Shown here: positions 1-7,723 of the stretch, one piece after another | Numbering within the stretch: the stretch's first letter is position 1 | Layout of the letters: each line of letters starts with the position of its first letter | NCBI GenBank assembly: GCA_029251005.1 | Contig: JAQXEE010000074.1 | Location: 1-47,084, forward strand | DNA from: Flavobacteriales bacterium | GTDB lineage: Bacteria; Bacteroidota; Bacteroidia; Flavobacteriales_C; GCA-002722245 | Direction of reading: 5' to 3' | Length of the DNA: 47,084 nucleotides | Made by a program: the position numbers and the translations under genes | The notes under the pieces: model-generated | Told to the model about the DNA's origin: nothing | The model's database searches: none | The model's input: the letters and a program-made list of their open reading frames with translations, nothing else

Positions 1-27
1 TATCGGGGTAAAATAACAACTCACTTA

Positions 28-66
28 GAAACAGAAAAGGGAATTTTAGGATTTCCTTTCTGTTTT
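28..66 (+). terminator. possible terminator hairpin of an upstream gene
   Basis: An imperfect inverted repeat (AAACAGAAAAGGGAA and TTTCCTTTCTGTTTT, with small bulges) is followed by only a short T run. A plus-strand gene lying left of the window could end in frame 2 at the TAA at 14-16, so this could be its terminator. The T run is short and the structure was judged by eye, so the call is weak. Confidence 0.3.
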
Positions 67-131
67 GAATCTTATTCTCCCAATAAATCTAAAAGTTGCA
101 TTTGTTACTTGAATTCAAGAATTAATTTCAT

Positions 132-395
132 ATGAAAAAAATAAAACTTGCTGTTGCAGCCATTGCTGTCTCAGGATTGTTGGCTTCATGTCAATACCAG
201 GTTCTTCAAGTTACCAATAATCCAATCGGTACTAAGTCTGGAAAGGCAACTTTAAAACCATTCCAAAAAGATGGTGATTTTACATATAAAAAAGCTGCTG
301 AAAACGGGAAGATTTCTAAAATTGGAAGTGCTACTTTCACTATGAAATCATTTGTGATTTGGGGGACAATAACAACTGAAGTAACTGGAGAATAA
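132..395 (+). CDS. TRL-like family lipoprotein (first of three)
   Basis: A small secreted lipoprotein of 87 residues. It has a short signal peptide ending in the lipobox LLASC, so Cys20 would be lipidated and the protein anchored in the envelope. The mature part has the pattern seen in TRL-like proteins (named for a tRNA-associated locus): N-N-P-I-G-T-K-S-G-K-A near the start, then A-A-E-N-G-K-I-S-K-I-G, and an end in T-T-E-V-T-G-E. The molecular function of this family is not known to me. It is followed after 6 bases by a paralogue and then a third one, so the three are probably co-transcribed. No clear Shine-Dalgarno is present. A perfect 12-base palindrome (108-119) lies just upstream. Confidence 0.8.
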   Translation: MKKIKLAVAAIAVSGLLASCQYQVLQVTNNPIGTKSGKATLKPFQKDGDFTYKKAAENGKISKIGSATFTMKSFVIWGTITTEVTGE

Positions 396-401
396 AAGAC
401 T

Positions 402-731
402 ATGAAAGCATTTAAAAATATTACAATTGTTGGAGCTTTAGCCTTAGGTTTAGCTTCATGTTCAGTTACAAGACCTTTAGCTGTTACTGATAATAGTATT
501 GGTACAAAAGAAGGTAAATCTGCAAATATTTGCTTATTTGGAAACCCTGCAGCTACTGCGGCATCAGGAGGAACTGGTTTTATTATATCTAGTGGAATTT
601 GCTTGAATGGTAAATATGGAATTGTTGAAGCTGTTGAAAATGGTGGAATCAAAACTTTAGGAGCTATTGATTTAAAGGTAACTAATTATTATGTGTTCAA
701 AAAGTACGAGTTAATCGTAGCGGGAGAATAA
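402..731 (+). CDS. TRL-like family lipoprotein (second of three)
   Basis: The 109-residue paralogue of the preceding gene. The signal peptide ends in LGLASC (Cys20 lipidated). The TRL signature is present: V-T-D-N-S-I-G-T-K-E-G-K-S after the signal, A-V-E-N-G-G-I-K-T-L-G in the middle, and a glycine-glutamate C-terminus (I-V-A-G-E). It is longer than its neighbours because of a Gly/Ala/Ser-rich insert with two cysteines around residues 44-67 (cysteines near C-L-F-G-N and G-I-C-L-N-G). Those two cysteines could form a disulfide in the periplasm; that is inference. The gene starts 6 bases after its upstream neighbour. Function unknown; likely an envelope protein. Confidence 0.78.
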   Translation: MKAFKNITIVGALALGLASCSVTRPLAVTDNSIGTKEGKSANICLFGNPAATAASGGTGFIISSGICLNGKYGIVEAVENGGIKTLGAIDLKVTNYYVFKKYELIVAGE

Positions 732-752
732 AACAATTTAAAATTATTTAAA

Positions 753-1034
753 ATGAAAAAAGTATTATCAAGAATAAGTTTAATTGTTGCTGCTGGGCTG
801 GTTTTAACTTCGTGTGCTATTAGTGCGCCTTTAATGGTTACAAGTAACTCTATGGGGAGTAAAACAGGAGAGGCATCTTATAAAGTCGTTTTTGGAATAG
901 CACCTTTAAACGCTGATGCTGGGGCAATTAAAGCTGCAAAAAATGGTAAGATCACTAAAATAGCTACTGTTGATCAAACTGTAAAAGGAGGATTATTTTC
1001 TCAAACAGTAACGACAGTTGTTACTGGAGAATAA
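753..1034 (+). CDS. TRL-like family lipoprotein (third of three)
   Basis: A 93-residue lipoprotein with lipobox VLTSC (Cys21). The mature sequence has the same pattern as the two genes before it: V-T-S-N-S-M-G-S-K-T-G-E-A, then A-A-K-N-G-K-I-T-K-I-A, ending T-T-V-V-T-G-E, very close to the end of the first copy. The gene lies 21 bases after the second copy and is followed within 20 bases by a strong intrinsic terminator, which makes it the last gene of the cluster. TRL-like proteins often occur as tandem families; their biochemical role is not established. Confidence 0.8.
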   Translation: MKKVLSRISLIVAAGLVLTSCAISAPLMVTSNSMGSKTGEASYKVVFGIAPLNADAGAIKAAKNGKITKIATVDQTVKGGLFSQTVTTVVTGE

Positions 1035-1050
1035 GTATTTATTTGATTAA

Positions 1051-1083
1051 AAAAAGCCTCACAATTGTGGGGCTTTTTTTTTG
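1051..1083 (+). terminator. intrinsic terminator of the TRL cluster
   Basis: A stem GCCTCAC / GTGGGGC with loop AATT, flanked by an A run on the left and at least nine T residues on the right. It begins 16 bases after the stop codon of the last TRL-like gene and ends that transcription unit. Confidence 0.9.
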
Positions 1084-1458
1084 TAAATTTTGCAAAAACG
1101 GAAAACTTGTGAGGTCCTTTTTAACGACCTTAAAACTTGTTTCTGGGAACTAAATTTTCATAAACATTAGCGATTCATAGCTGCCTCAATTATTAAAATC
1201 TAAACTAAGCGTTCCATTTGAAATAGAGTAAGAACTTTAATCGTTGTTTGTGATTAATCTTAAAAGTATTTCTCTGCATTATTACGTATTCAATTTAAAA
1301 AATAGTTAAACCCTAAATGAGCCTTTACAGTAATCGATTAATTAAAAATTGAAGACAAGTTTTTTATTTAGATATAACGAATTGAATTGTTGAAAAATTA
1401 GTGAATTCTCAAAGGATTTTAGACACTGAAAAATATATTTTTACGCAAAAGAGATGAT
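1084..1458. other. intergenic region without a recognisable gene
   Basis: About 375 bases between the TRL terminator and ddl. It is AT-rich with stops in all frames. I see no RNA gene, repeat or clear operator. The ddl promoter presumably lies near the right end; an AT-rich patch (TATATTTTTA, about 1433-1442) could be a degenerate -7 element, but no convincing -33 partner was found. Confidence 0.5.
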
Positions 1459-2412
1459 ATGGCTTACGTCGCATTAGTGTACGGTGGATTTTCAGGGGAA
1501 GCAGAAGTTTCTAAAAAAAGTGCTAACGAAATATTTAATGCTTTTAACACATCTATTGGTACTCCTATTTTGGTCCGAATTATAGATAAGAATTGGACTG
1601 CCGAGTTTCAAGGTAAAGATTATGTAATTGATAAAAACGATTTTTCTTTTGTTTCTGATCAAGGAAAAATAGCGTTTAAATCAGTTTTTAATATTATTCA
1701 CGGGACTCCAGGTGAAGATGGGAAGTTATCCGGTTATTTTGATTTAATTGGAATACCTTACAATTCTTCTGGAGTTTTAGCGAGTTCTTTAACCTTCAAT
1801 AAAAATTGGTGTAATCGATTTTTGAGCACTTATGGAATTGCTGTTCCTAAATCAGTAGTGTTTTATAAAGAAGAAAATAATTTTGAATTATACAGTGAGT
1901 TAAGTTTTCCTTGTTTTGTGAAACCAAATAATGGAGGTTCATCCATCGGAACTCATAAAGTTTATGATAAAGAAGCGTTAGAAATTGCATTAAAGGACGC
2001 TTTTAAACACGATAAAGAAGTTATTGTAGAAGAATTCATAAAGGGGAGAGAGTTTTCAGTTGGCATCATTAAAACTTCTGAGGAAGACTTAGTAATGCCA
2101 TTAACTGAAATTATTGTTGAAACTGACTTTTTTGATTACAAACAAAAGTATTCAGATAACGGTGCGACTGAAATAACTCCGGCAGATATTGACCCTGAAA
2201 TGGCAAAAGAATGTCAAGCTATTGTTAAGAAGGTCTTTAAATTATTACGGCTTAAAAGAGTTGCTCGGATTGATTTTATACTTCAGGAAGGAATGTTTTA
2301 TTTAATTGAAGTAAACACAATCCCAGGAATGAGTTCAAAAAGTATTCTTCCTCAGCAAGCAAAGTATGCAGGCACAAGCTTTAGTGGGTTAATTGAAAAG
2401 TTAGGCGTTTAA
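1459..2412 (+). CDS. ddl: D-alanine--D-alanine ligase
   Basis: Joins two D-alanines using ATP in the cytoplasm, giving the dipeptide that ends the peptidoglycan stem peptide. At 317 residues it has the usual length. Visible ATP-grasp features are the N-terminal Y-G-G-F-S-G-E-A-E-V-S (substrate loop with the conserved glutamate), the G-T-P-G-E-D-G motif, K-P-N-N-G-G-S-S-I-G (nucleotide-binding loop), E-E-F-I-K-G-R-E-F-S-V-G, and the metal-binding D-F-I-L...L-I-E-V-N-T-I-P-G-M-S at the C-terminus. It stands alone on the plus strand; the next gene is convergent and their stop codons overlap by four bases. Start chosen at the ATG directly preceding the conserved YVALVYGGFSGE region. Confidence 0.95.
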   Translation: MAYVALVYGGFSGEAEVSKKSANEIFNAFNTSIGTPILVRIIDKNWTAEFQGKDYVIDKNDFSFVSDQGKIAFKSVFNIIHGTPGEDGKLSGYFDLIGIPYNSSGVLASSLTFNKNWCNRFLSTYGIAVPKSVVFYKEENNFELYSELSFPCFVKPNNGGSSIGTHKVYDKEALEIALKDAFKHDKEVIVEEFIKGREFSVGIIKTSEEDLVMPLTEIIVETDFFDYKQKYSDNGATEITPADIDPEMAKECQAIVKKVFKLLRLKRVARIDFILQEGMFYLIEVNTIPGMSSKSILPQQAKYAGTSFSGLIEKLGV

Positions 2413-5400
2413 AATAATAATTGAACTTGCATATTACCCGTATGAACTGTTTTAGCTGTTTCGGAAGCTCTTCCTTCATACATTAAAGTAAGTTGAAGGT
2501 TATTTTTGAAAGCACGCTGATAGCGTGTTTCCCAAGTGTAATTGGTTCCTATTTGAAACCCCTCTAACATATCAAATAAAAGGGGAGAGGTGTTGTTTTG
2601 ATCTCCAGAGAATGTTGTTGCGATATAATCAAAGCTTGCAGATGTTCTTCCTTTTGTAAGCATATTGTAAGTTAATTCAATACCTAGCTTATTAAATGTG
2701 GCTTTTTCTCCTCCTAATGATTTACTATTTAATTTGTTTTTTAAAGCTCCACTAACCGTTGTACGAAAGCTAGAACCTTTTTGATAACTCAATTTAGGTT
2801 CCAGTATATAGGAATCAATTTGATAATTCTGTTCGTCAAAATATTGTGATAATCTAGATTTTTGTCTAAGTTCAGTGGTGTTTTTTAAGGTAAACTTTTT
2901 AAGTAAATTCCACCTTAAATTAATCGAATGTGCTTTTAATTCTCTTGCTTCAAAACCACTTGTAAGAACCGATTTACTTTGGTTTTGTCTAAAGGAATAA
3001 TTTGTTCCAAAGGTTGGGTTACTTCTGTTGAAGTACACTGTATTTCTAACGGAGGAAGAGATGGAGATTAAACTAGTATCTGCAATATTATTTTGGAAAG
3101 GAACTTGAAATCTTTGCTCCTGATCTTTTGAGATTTTTTGATCTAATTTCATTATAAACTGGTTATTGAATCGTGTTAATAGTTTTTTAGTTTTTGTATC
3201 TCTTTTATAAAATCTTGCAGGACTAAGATTGAAGGATTGATTGAATTTGTTATTGTATGTCTTAATAAAACCAGTAGTTGGTAGGAATACCCTCGTAAAG
3301 TTAGCTTGATCAGAAAACTGGGCAATTTGAAACTCATTTATATCTTGAATTGAATCATTATCACTGTCGATCCATGTATACTGACCTTGCCCTGGATTAA
3401 CCTCTACATACTGATATTGCCTTTTTAACTCGCTTCCCGAGGCGATTTCAAAGAAAGAATTAGATTGTAACATTCCTTTCCATAGTTTGAATTTGTAATC
3501 AATTCTATTTAAAAAAGTGTTTTCGGGGTCTTGTAAAACCAATTCTGAGTTATTTATTTCGAGCTCTCTATAAGTAGAGTTCCATAAGAACTTAGTTCCT
3601 TTTTTGTTGCCAAATTGGAAGTTTACTCCAGCATTATTGGCTGTTGTTATTTTATTTAATTGGTTGTTAAACGGAGTGTAATCAGTTCGTTGATTCCAAT
3701 TTACATTAAAGGTGATTTTGTCACTTTTTTTAATTGCTAATTCAGATCCATAAACTGTATATCGGAATGAGGTTGGAGATAATGTATCTGGTATGATATT
3801 AACTGTTTGATTATTTTCCTCCTCTTCCCATATTTTAAGGGAAAGCCCTTTTTTGATCTGTTGGGTAATACTTATTTGGTGTCTTAAAAAAGAACTTCCA
3901 AGTGCAGATCCTTCCGAGTTTAAGAAGCTCCCTTTTCCTATGAGTTTAGCACTTTTCCAAAGTTTGGTGTTTAAGTTTGCTCCAGATTTTAATCCATAAT
4001 ATTCAGTTTTACGGTCTAAGTATGAAACGTTAATTCCAGCGATTTTTTTATTATTTAAAGCATAACTCCAATTCCAACCCAAAATTTGTTCGGTGTTTTT
4101 GGCTGATGTATTGTCTAAATTGAAGTCTCTAGTAAATTCAACATCACGAAATCGTTCAATTGATTTAAACTTTTTGTTGATGATTTGATAACTGATTTGG
4201 TGTTGCGATTTATACAAACGAGATAATGAATCTTTAGATTTTCCTTTAAAATATTTCGTGTTCTTTAAATGAGTCTTTAAAGCAATTCCTTGGTCGTCCT
4301 CCTTATGTTGTTTCGAAAACAGGTTTTGGTTTTGATTGCTAAAAGCAGTTTCAAGAAAGAGCGCTGTTTTTTCATTAAGATTATAATTTGTCCCAATTGT
4401 CAACATTTGTTGTTGTTTTGGAGCCATTAGCTGTGTTAATGGATCATAATCACCTTGTGGAACACCATCTATGGGAGGAACCCATTCATAAACTCTACCA
4501 TTTGCCGAAGTTGTATTTGATATTATGTAGTAACCATTACCCGTTCCAACATTGCTAAATCCGAGGGAATAAATAGCATTGTCAGGGTCTGTACTGTATT
4601 CATAATAAGTATAAAGGCTAGATGAAATTGTGGTGTCTTGACGTTTATAAAGAACTTGGTTTGTTGTATATTCTACTGTGTCAATTCTAAGTGAAATAGC
4701 TTTTTGCAAACTATCTCCTACATTCTTTAGTAAGGTTTTTTGTTCGCTGGAAAGACTCTGTTGTAGTTGTTGATATTTCATGTCTTGCTCAGAATAAAAA
4801 TTCACAAAGAATCTTCCTTTTTTATTTTTAATTACATTTGAAGCATTAAAAAGTGATCTTCCGTAATTTTGATCTGAGTATTGAAATTCAACAACAATCC
4901 TTTTGTCTTTTGTGATAATTTGATTGGTGGTAAAAGTTAATTCGGCAGAGTTATAATCAATAGTATAATCTCCATCCATTCCTCTTTGAAGTAATTTTCC
5001 ATCAATGTAAACTCGCTCCGTTCCTGATAAAATCATTATAAATCGTTCATTTTCCGTTCCTACTAATTTATAAGGCCCTTGGTTTCCTTCAATTCCAATA
5101 ATACTGTTTCGAGAAAATTTCCCACGAGATGATGCAATATCTGCTTTTACCTTATACTCGGCTTTTTTTCCAAATAGTTTAGTTTCATATAGTCCTTCGT
5201 AGCTTAATCCTTGTGCCTTCTTATTGAACTTTAAGAATTGATCTTCATTTTGCACTGTTTGGAAATCTCCAGCTATAAATTTGTGACCGTTTTTCGAAAA
5301 CTGAACAAAAACTTTGTCAAATTCCTGTAGTGTTTGTGTGTTTCCTTGTGGCTGAATAGGAATGTTGTTATCTGTTACAGCGGCTAATATTTCAACTCCT

Positions 5401-5909
5401 TGAAAGGTTCCTGATAGTTGAAGGTTTAGATTTGAATTTAGAGATAAATCACGGTTGTTTCCTATGTTTACTCCTCTCGAGATACTTCCTCCTTTTTTTA
5501 AACTACTTTCTCCAAATAAATCATTTCTGGTAATCTCATTCGAGTTATAATTATATGGATTTCGGGTTAGTAATTTTCTTTTTCTAGAGGTTGAATCACC
5601 TGGGAAACGATTTTGGACGGAACTAGAAAAGTTAATTGGGAAAACTTTGTAGGTAATAGTTACTGAATCTACAGGTGAGTTTTTGAAATTAAGTTGACCT
5701 TTAAAATCATCGATTTTGTAAAATAGGGTGTCTAAGTTTTTAATTTGAAGACTTCCTGGTATTATTGATAAAGAGTCAATCTTGATCGAATCACTGGTAG
5801 GTATTTTTTTAACACGAATATTGCTAAAGTCGTTCTGCCCAAAGCTTTCCGAAACCACTAGGATTATTAATAATATAAAGTGATATTTTAATTGTTTCAG
5901 ATAATTCAA
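2409..5909 (-). CDS. large conserved outer-membrane beta-barrel protein, function unknown
   Basis: A 1166-residue exported protein. It starts at TTG (5909); no ATG lies between this and the upstream in-frame stop, and the TTG is followed by a good signal peptide (hydrophobic F-I-L-L-I-I-L-V-V, cleavage near S-F-G-Q). The body is rich in alternating polar/aromatic strands and ends in L-L-F, as expected for an outer-membrane barrel. Residues about 140-230 hold a conserved-looking block (G-G-S-I-S-R-G-V-N-I-G-N-N-R, D-N-N-I-P-I-Q-P-Q-G-N-T, E-F-D-K-V-F-V-Q-F) that I associate with uncharacterised Bacteroidota proteins of about 1150-1250 residues. It is about half the size of the type IX translocon barrel SprA; a distant link cannot be excluded. 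It lies alone on the minus strand, divergent from the OmpA-like gene. Confidence 0.75.
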   Translation of the reverse strand: MNYLKQLKYHFILLIILVVSESFGQNDFSNIRVKKIPTSDSIKIDSLSIIPGSLQIKNLDTLFYKIDDFKGQLNFKNSPVDSVTITYKVFPINFSSSVQNRFPGDSTSRKRKLLTRNPYNYNSNEITRNDLFGESSLKKGGSISRGVNIGNNRDLSLNSNLNLQLSGTFQGVEILAAVTDNNIPIQPQGNTQTLQEFDKVFVQFSKNGHKFIAGDFQTVQNEDQFLKFNKKAQGLSYEGLYETKLFGKKAEYKVKADIASSRGKFSRNSIIGIEGNQGPYKLVGTENERFIMILSGTERVYIDGKLLQRGMDGDYTIDYNSAELTFTTNQIITKDKRIVVEFQYSDQNYGRSLFNASNVIKNKKGRFFVNFYSEQDMKYQQLQQSLSSEQKTLLKNVGDSLQKAISLRIDTVEYTTNQVLYKRQDTTISSSLYTYYEYSTDPDNAIYSLGFSNVGTGNGYYIISNTTSANGRVYEWVPPIDGVPQGDYDPLTQLMAPKQQQMLTIGTNYNLNEKTALFLETAFSNQNQNLFSKQHKEDDQGIALKTHLKNTKYFKGKSKDSLSRLYKSQHQISYQIINKKFKSIERFRDVEFTRDFNLDNTSAKNTEQILGWNWSYALNNKKIAGINVSYLDRKTEYYGLKSGANLNTKLWKSAKLIGKGSFLNSEGSALGSSFLRHQISITQQIKKGLSLKIWEEEENNQTVNIIPDTLSPTSFRYTVYGSELAIKKSDKITFNVNWNQRTDYTPFNNQLNKITTANNAGVNFQFGNKKGTKFLWNSTYRELEINNSELVLQDPENTFLNRIDYKFKLWKGMLQSNSFFEIASGSELKRQYQYVEVNPGQGQYTWIDSDNDSIQDINEFQIAQFSDQANFTRVFLPTTGFIKTYNNKFNQSFNLSPARFYKRDTKTKKLLTRFNNQFIMKLDQKISKDQEQRFQVPFQNNIADTSLISISSSVRNTVYFNRSNPTFGTNYSFRQNQSKSVLTSGFEARELKAHSINLRWNLLKKFTLKNTTELRQKSRLSQYFDEQNYQIDSYILEPKLSYQKGSSFRTTVSGALKNKLNSKSLGGEKATFNKLGIELTYNMLTKGRTSASFDYIATTFSGDQNNTSPLLFDMLEGFQIGTNYTWETRYQRAFKNNLQLTLMYEGRASETAKTVHTGNMQVQLLF

Positions 5910-6048
5910 ATTGCAAAAAAAAGAATAACGAAAATATACGTTATAAATTATAAGTAAAGTTACTGTATTACGATTTGAATCAATGAATTACACACTAGGA
6001 TGTTAGTAAGATATGAGTTTGACAAAATCTTTGTAGGTTTAAGACCGT

Positions 6049-6056
6049 TACATTTG
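6049..6056 (+). promoter_or_regulatory. -7 element (TACATTTG) of the OmpA-like gene
   Basis: An exact match to the Bacteroidota -7 consensus TAnnTTTG, ending 17 bases before the ATG of the OmpA-like gene. The nearest TTTG (6030-6033) gives a spacer of only 15 bases, shorter than the usual 17-23, so the -33 half is uncertain. Confidence 0.45.
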
Positions 6057-6073
6057 TAAAGTACAATTTTATA

Positions 6074-7099
6074 ATGAAAAATATATTTAAGGTATTAATA
6101 ATTTCAGGATTAGTAGTAACAGGAATACCTAGCTGTGTTCCTAAACGTAAATTGGACGATGTTACGGCAAACTACGATGCTGAAAAAGCAAAATCACAGG
6201 AGCTACATTCTCAAAACGTAAAACTTGAAGGAGAGAAGAACGAGTTAGATGCTCAGACATTGGATTTGAGTAAACGATTGAGTTATCTTAAAAAAGATAC
6301 CGCTATCCAAGGAGTATCTCTTCGCCAATTAACTAGAAATTACGATCAATTAAACAGCACATATAGAGAACTCTTATCATTAAAGGATCAAAACAAGAAG
6401 AAAGCTGAAGAATTGGTAAGTCGATACATGAGAGAAATCGAAGAAACAAGAATTACGCTTCAAACAAAAGAAGATAAGCTGAATGCTACGGAAAGATCTT
6501 TAGCTGAAAAGAAAGAAAATTTAAGATTAAAAATTGAAGAGTTAACTAAAGCAACCGCTGCTATTGAAGAAAGAGGTAGAAGAATTGCTGAATTAAAATC
6601 TGAAATTAACAGAAGAGATTCATTGGCAAAAGCACTTGAAGAAAAAATCAGACAAGCTTTGTTTGGTTTAGAAGAAGACGGAATTACGATGGAGATGAGA
6701 AACGGAAAAGTTTACATCTCATTAGATAACGAGTTATTGTTTAAACCTGGCAGTTATACTGCTGATGAGAAAGGTAAGCAAGCCTTAAAGAAGTTAGCAA
6801 AAGCGCTTAAAGGAAATGATGAAATTAACATAACTGTTGAAGGTCACACGGATTCTGATAAATATAGAGGAGGAGCACAGTTAAAAGATAATTGGGATTT
6901 AAGTGTAATGCGTGCTACCGAAATTGTTAAAGTCTTAGAATCATTCAAGATTGATGCTAAAAGATTAACAGCTAGTGGAAAAGGAGATAGTAATCCTTTA
7001 GACCCTACTAATACTAAAGAAGCCAAAAAGAAAAATAGAAGAACCGATATCATTGTCACTCCTCGTTTGGATATGATTGAAGATATATTAGGGAACTAA
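6074..7099 (+). CDS. OmpA family lipoprotein with long coiled coil
   Basis: A peptidoglycan-binding outer-membrane lipoprotein, 341 residues. The signal peptide ends in the lipobox GIPSC (Cys21). Residues about 30-195 are charged heptad-like sequence (Glu/Lys/Leu-rich, no proline) and should form a long periplasmic coiled coil. Residues about 205-335 are an OmpA C-terminal domain: I-T-V-E-G-H-T-D-S with the conserved aspartate, N-W-D-L-S-V-M-R-A, and N-R-R-T-D-I-I-V near the end. This layout links the outer membrane to the cell wall. The gene is a single transcription unit with its own strong terminator. Confidence 0.9.
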   Translation: MKNIFKVLIISGLVVTGIPSCVPKRKLDDVTANYDAEKAKSQELHSQNVKLEGEKNELDAQTLDLSKRLSYLKKDTAIQGVSLRQLTRNYDQLNSTYRELLSLKDQNKKKAEELVSRYMREIEETRITLQTKEDKLNATERSLAEKKENLRLKIEELTKATAAIEERGRRIAELKSEINRRDSLAKALEEKIRQALFGLEEDGITMEMRNGKVYISLDNELLFKPGSYTADEKGKQALKKLAKALKGNDEINITVEGHTDSDKYRGGAQLKDNWDLSVMRATEIVKVLESFKIDAKRLTASGKGDSNPLDPTNTKEAKKKNRRTDIIVTPRLDMIEDILGN

Positions 7100-7146
7100 A
7101 AACTCTTTCTATAAGGTGTTGGACTCCAACCCTGATTTTGCTAACC

Positions 7147-7179
7147 GAAGTGGTGTTTTCACACCACTTCTTTCTTTTT
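7147..7179 (+). terminator. intrinsic terminator of the OmpA-like gene
   Basis: A perfect 10-bp stem GAAGTGGTGT / ACACCACTTC with loop TTTC and tail TTTCTTTTT, 48 bases after the stop codon. Confidence 0.93.
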
Positions 7180-7276
7180 AGATTATTTTACAATAATTGT
7201 GAAGATACCTTTAACCTAAAAATTTTTACTTTAATTAAAGGTTATTTATGTTTAAAAGGATTCAAATATGATGGAC

Positions 7277-7723
7277 TTATAATATCTTTTTGACTTCCCA
7301 TAACTGTCCATTAAATTGAACCGATTCTCCCGCTTTTTTACCTTGTAACGCTTGACCGATTGGAGAGGCTAATGAAATACACATGATTTCTTTGTTTTTT
7401 AAAGAGATTTTCCCCAATGGTACAGCTATATACAAAGCGCCGTTGTTCGTTTCTACAAATGAGCCTAAGGTTATTTGATCGAAGTTTTTCTTAGGGTTCA
7501 CTTTTATTAATACTTTATTTAGTTGAATTAGCTGAGCTAGTTGTTTACCCAATTTTTCTTCCTCGATATGCATCATTGCTCTTGAGGTGTTGTGCTTATC
7601 ACCAGCAGAAGATTCTGAGGCTGTATTTAAACTTTCTTTCTGATTGCTTAAAGCCTTATGAATTTCTTTAACTCTAGAGCTAATCTCACTTTTTATTGTC
7701 TTGTATATTAACTCTTTATTCAT
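7277..7723 (-). CDS. GreA/GreB-like transcription elongation factor domain protein
   Basis: A 148-residue protein with a short N-terminal helical half (Lys/Glu/Ser-rich, residues 1-75) and a C-terminal half that looks like the FKBP-like domain of Gre factors: G-S-F-V-E-T-N-N-G, Y-I-A-V-P-L-G, and S-P-I-G-Q-A-L-Q-G-K-K-A-G-E. Gre factors bind RNA polymerase in its secondary channel and promote cleavage of backtracked RNA. The N-terminal coiled coil is not a clear match to classical GreA, so RNA polymerase binding is likely but cleavage stimulation is not assured. Homologues in Bacteroidota are often misnamed as 3-oxoacyl-ACP synthase. The start ATG overlaps the stop of the TPR gene by four bases (ATGA), which suggests translational coupling. 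Confidence 0.75.
   Translation of the reverse strand: MNKELIYKTIKSEISSRVKEIHKALSNQKESLNTASESSAGDKHNTSRAMMHIEEEKLGKQLAQLIQLNKVLIKVNPKKNFDQITLGSFVETNNGALYIAVPLGKISLKNKEIMCISLASPIGQALQGKKAGESVQFNGQLWEVKKIL

Noticed and set aside
1-135. Open frame from the left edge to the TGA overlapping the first TRL start
   Set aside because: The predicted residues look like non-coding sequence, it passes through a hairpin, and there is no similarity to anything recognised. A chance open frame is more likely.
206-652. 148-codon open frame on the minus strand across the TRL genes
   Set aside because: It is a shadow of two plus-strand genes with lipoboxes and family motifs.
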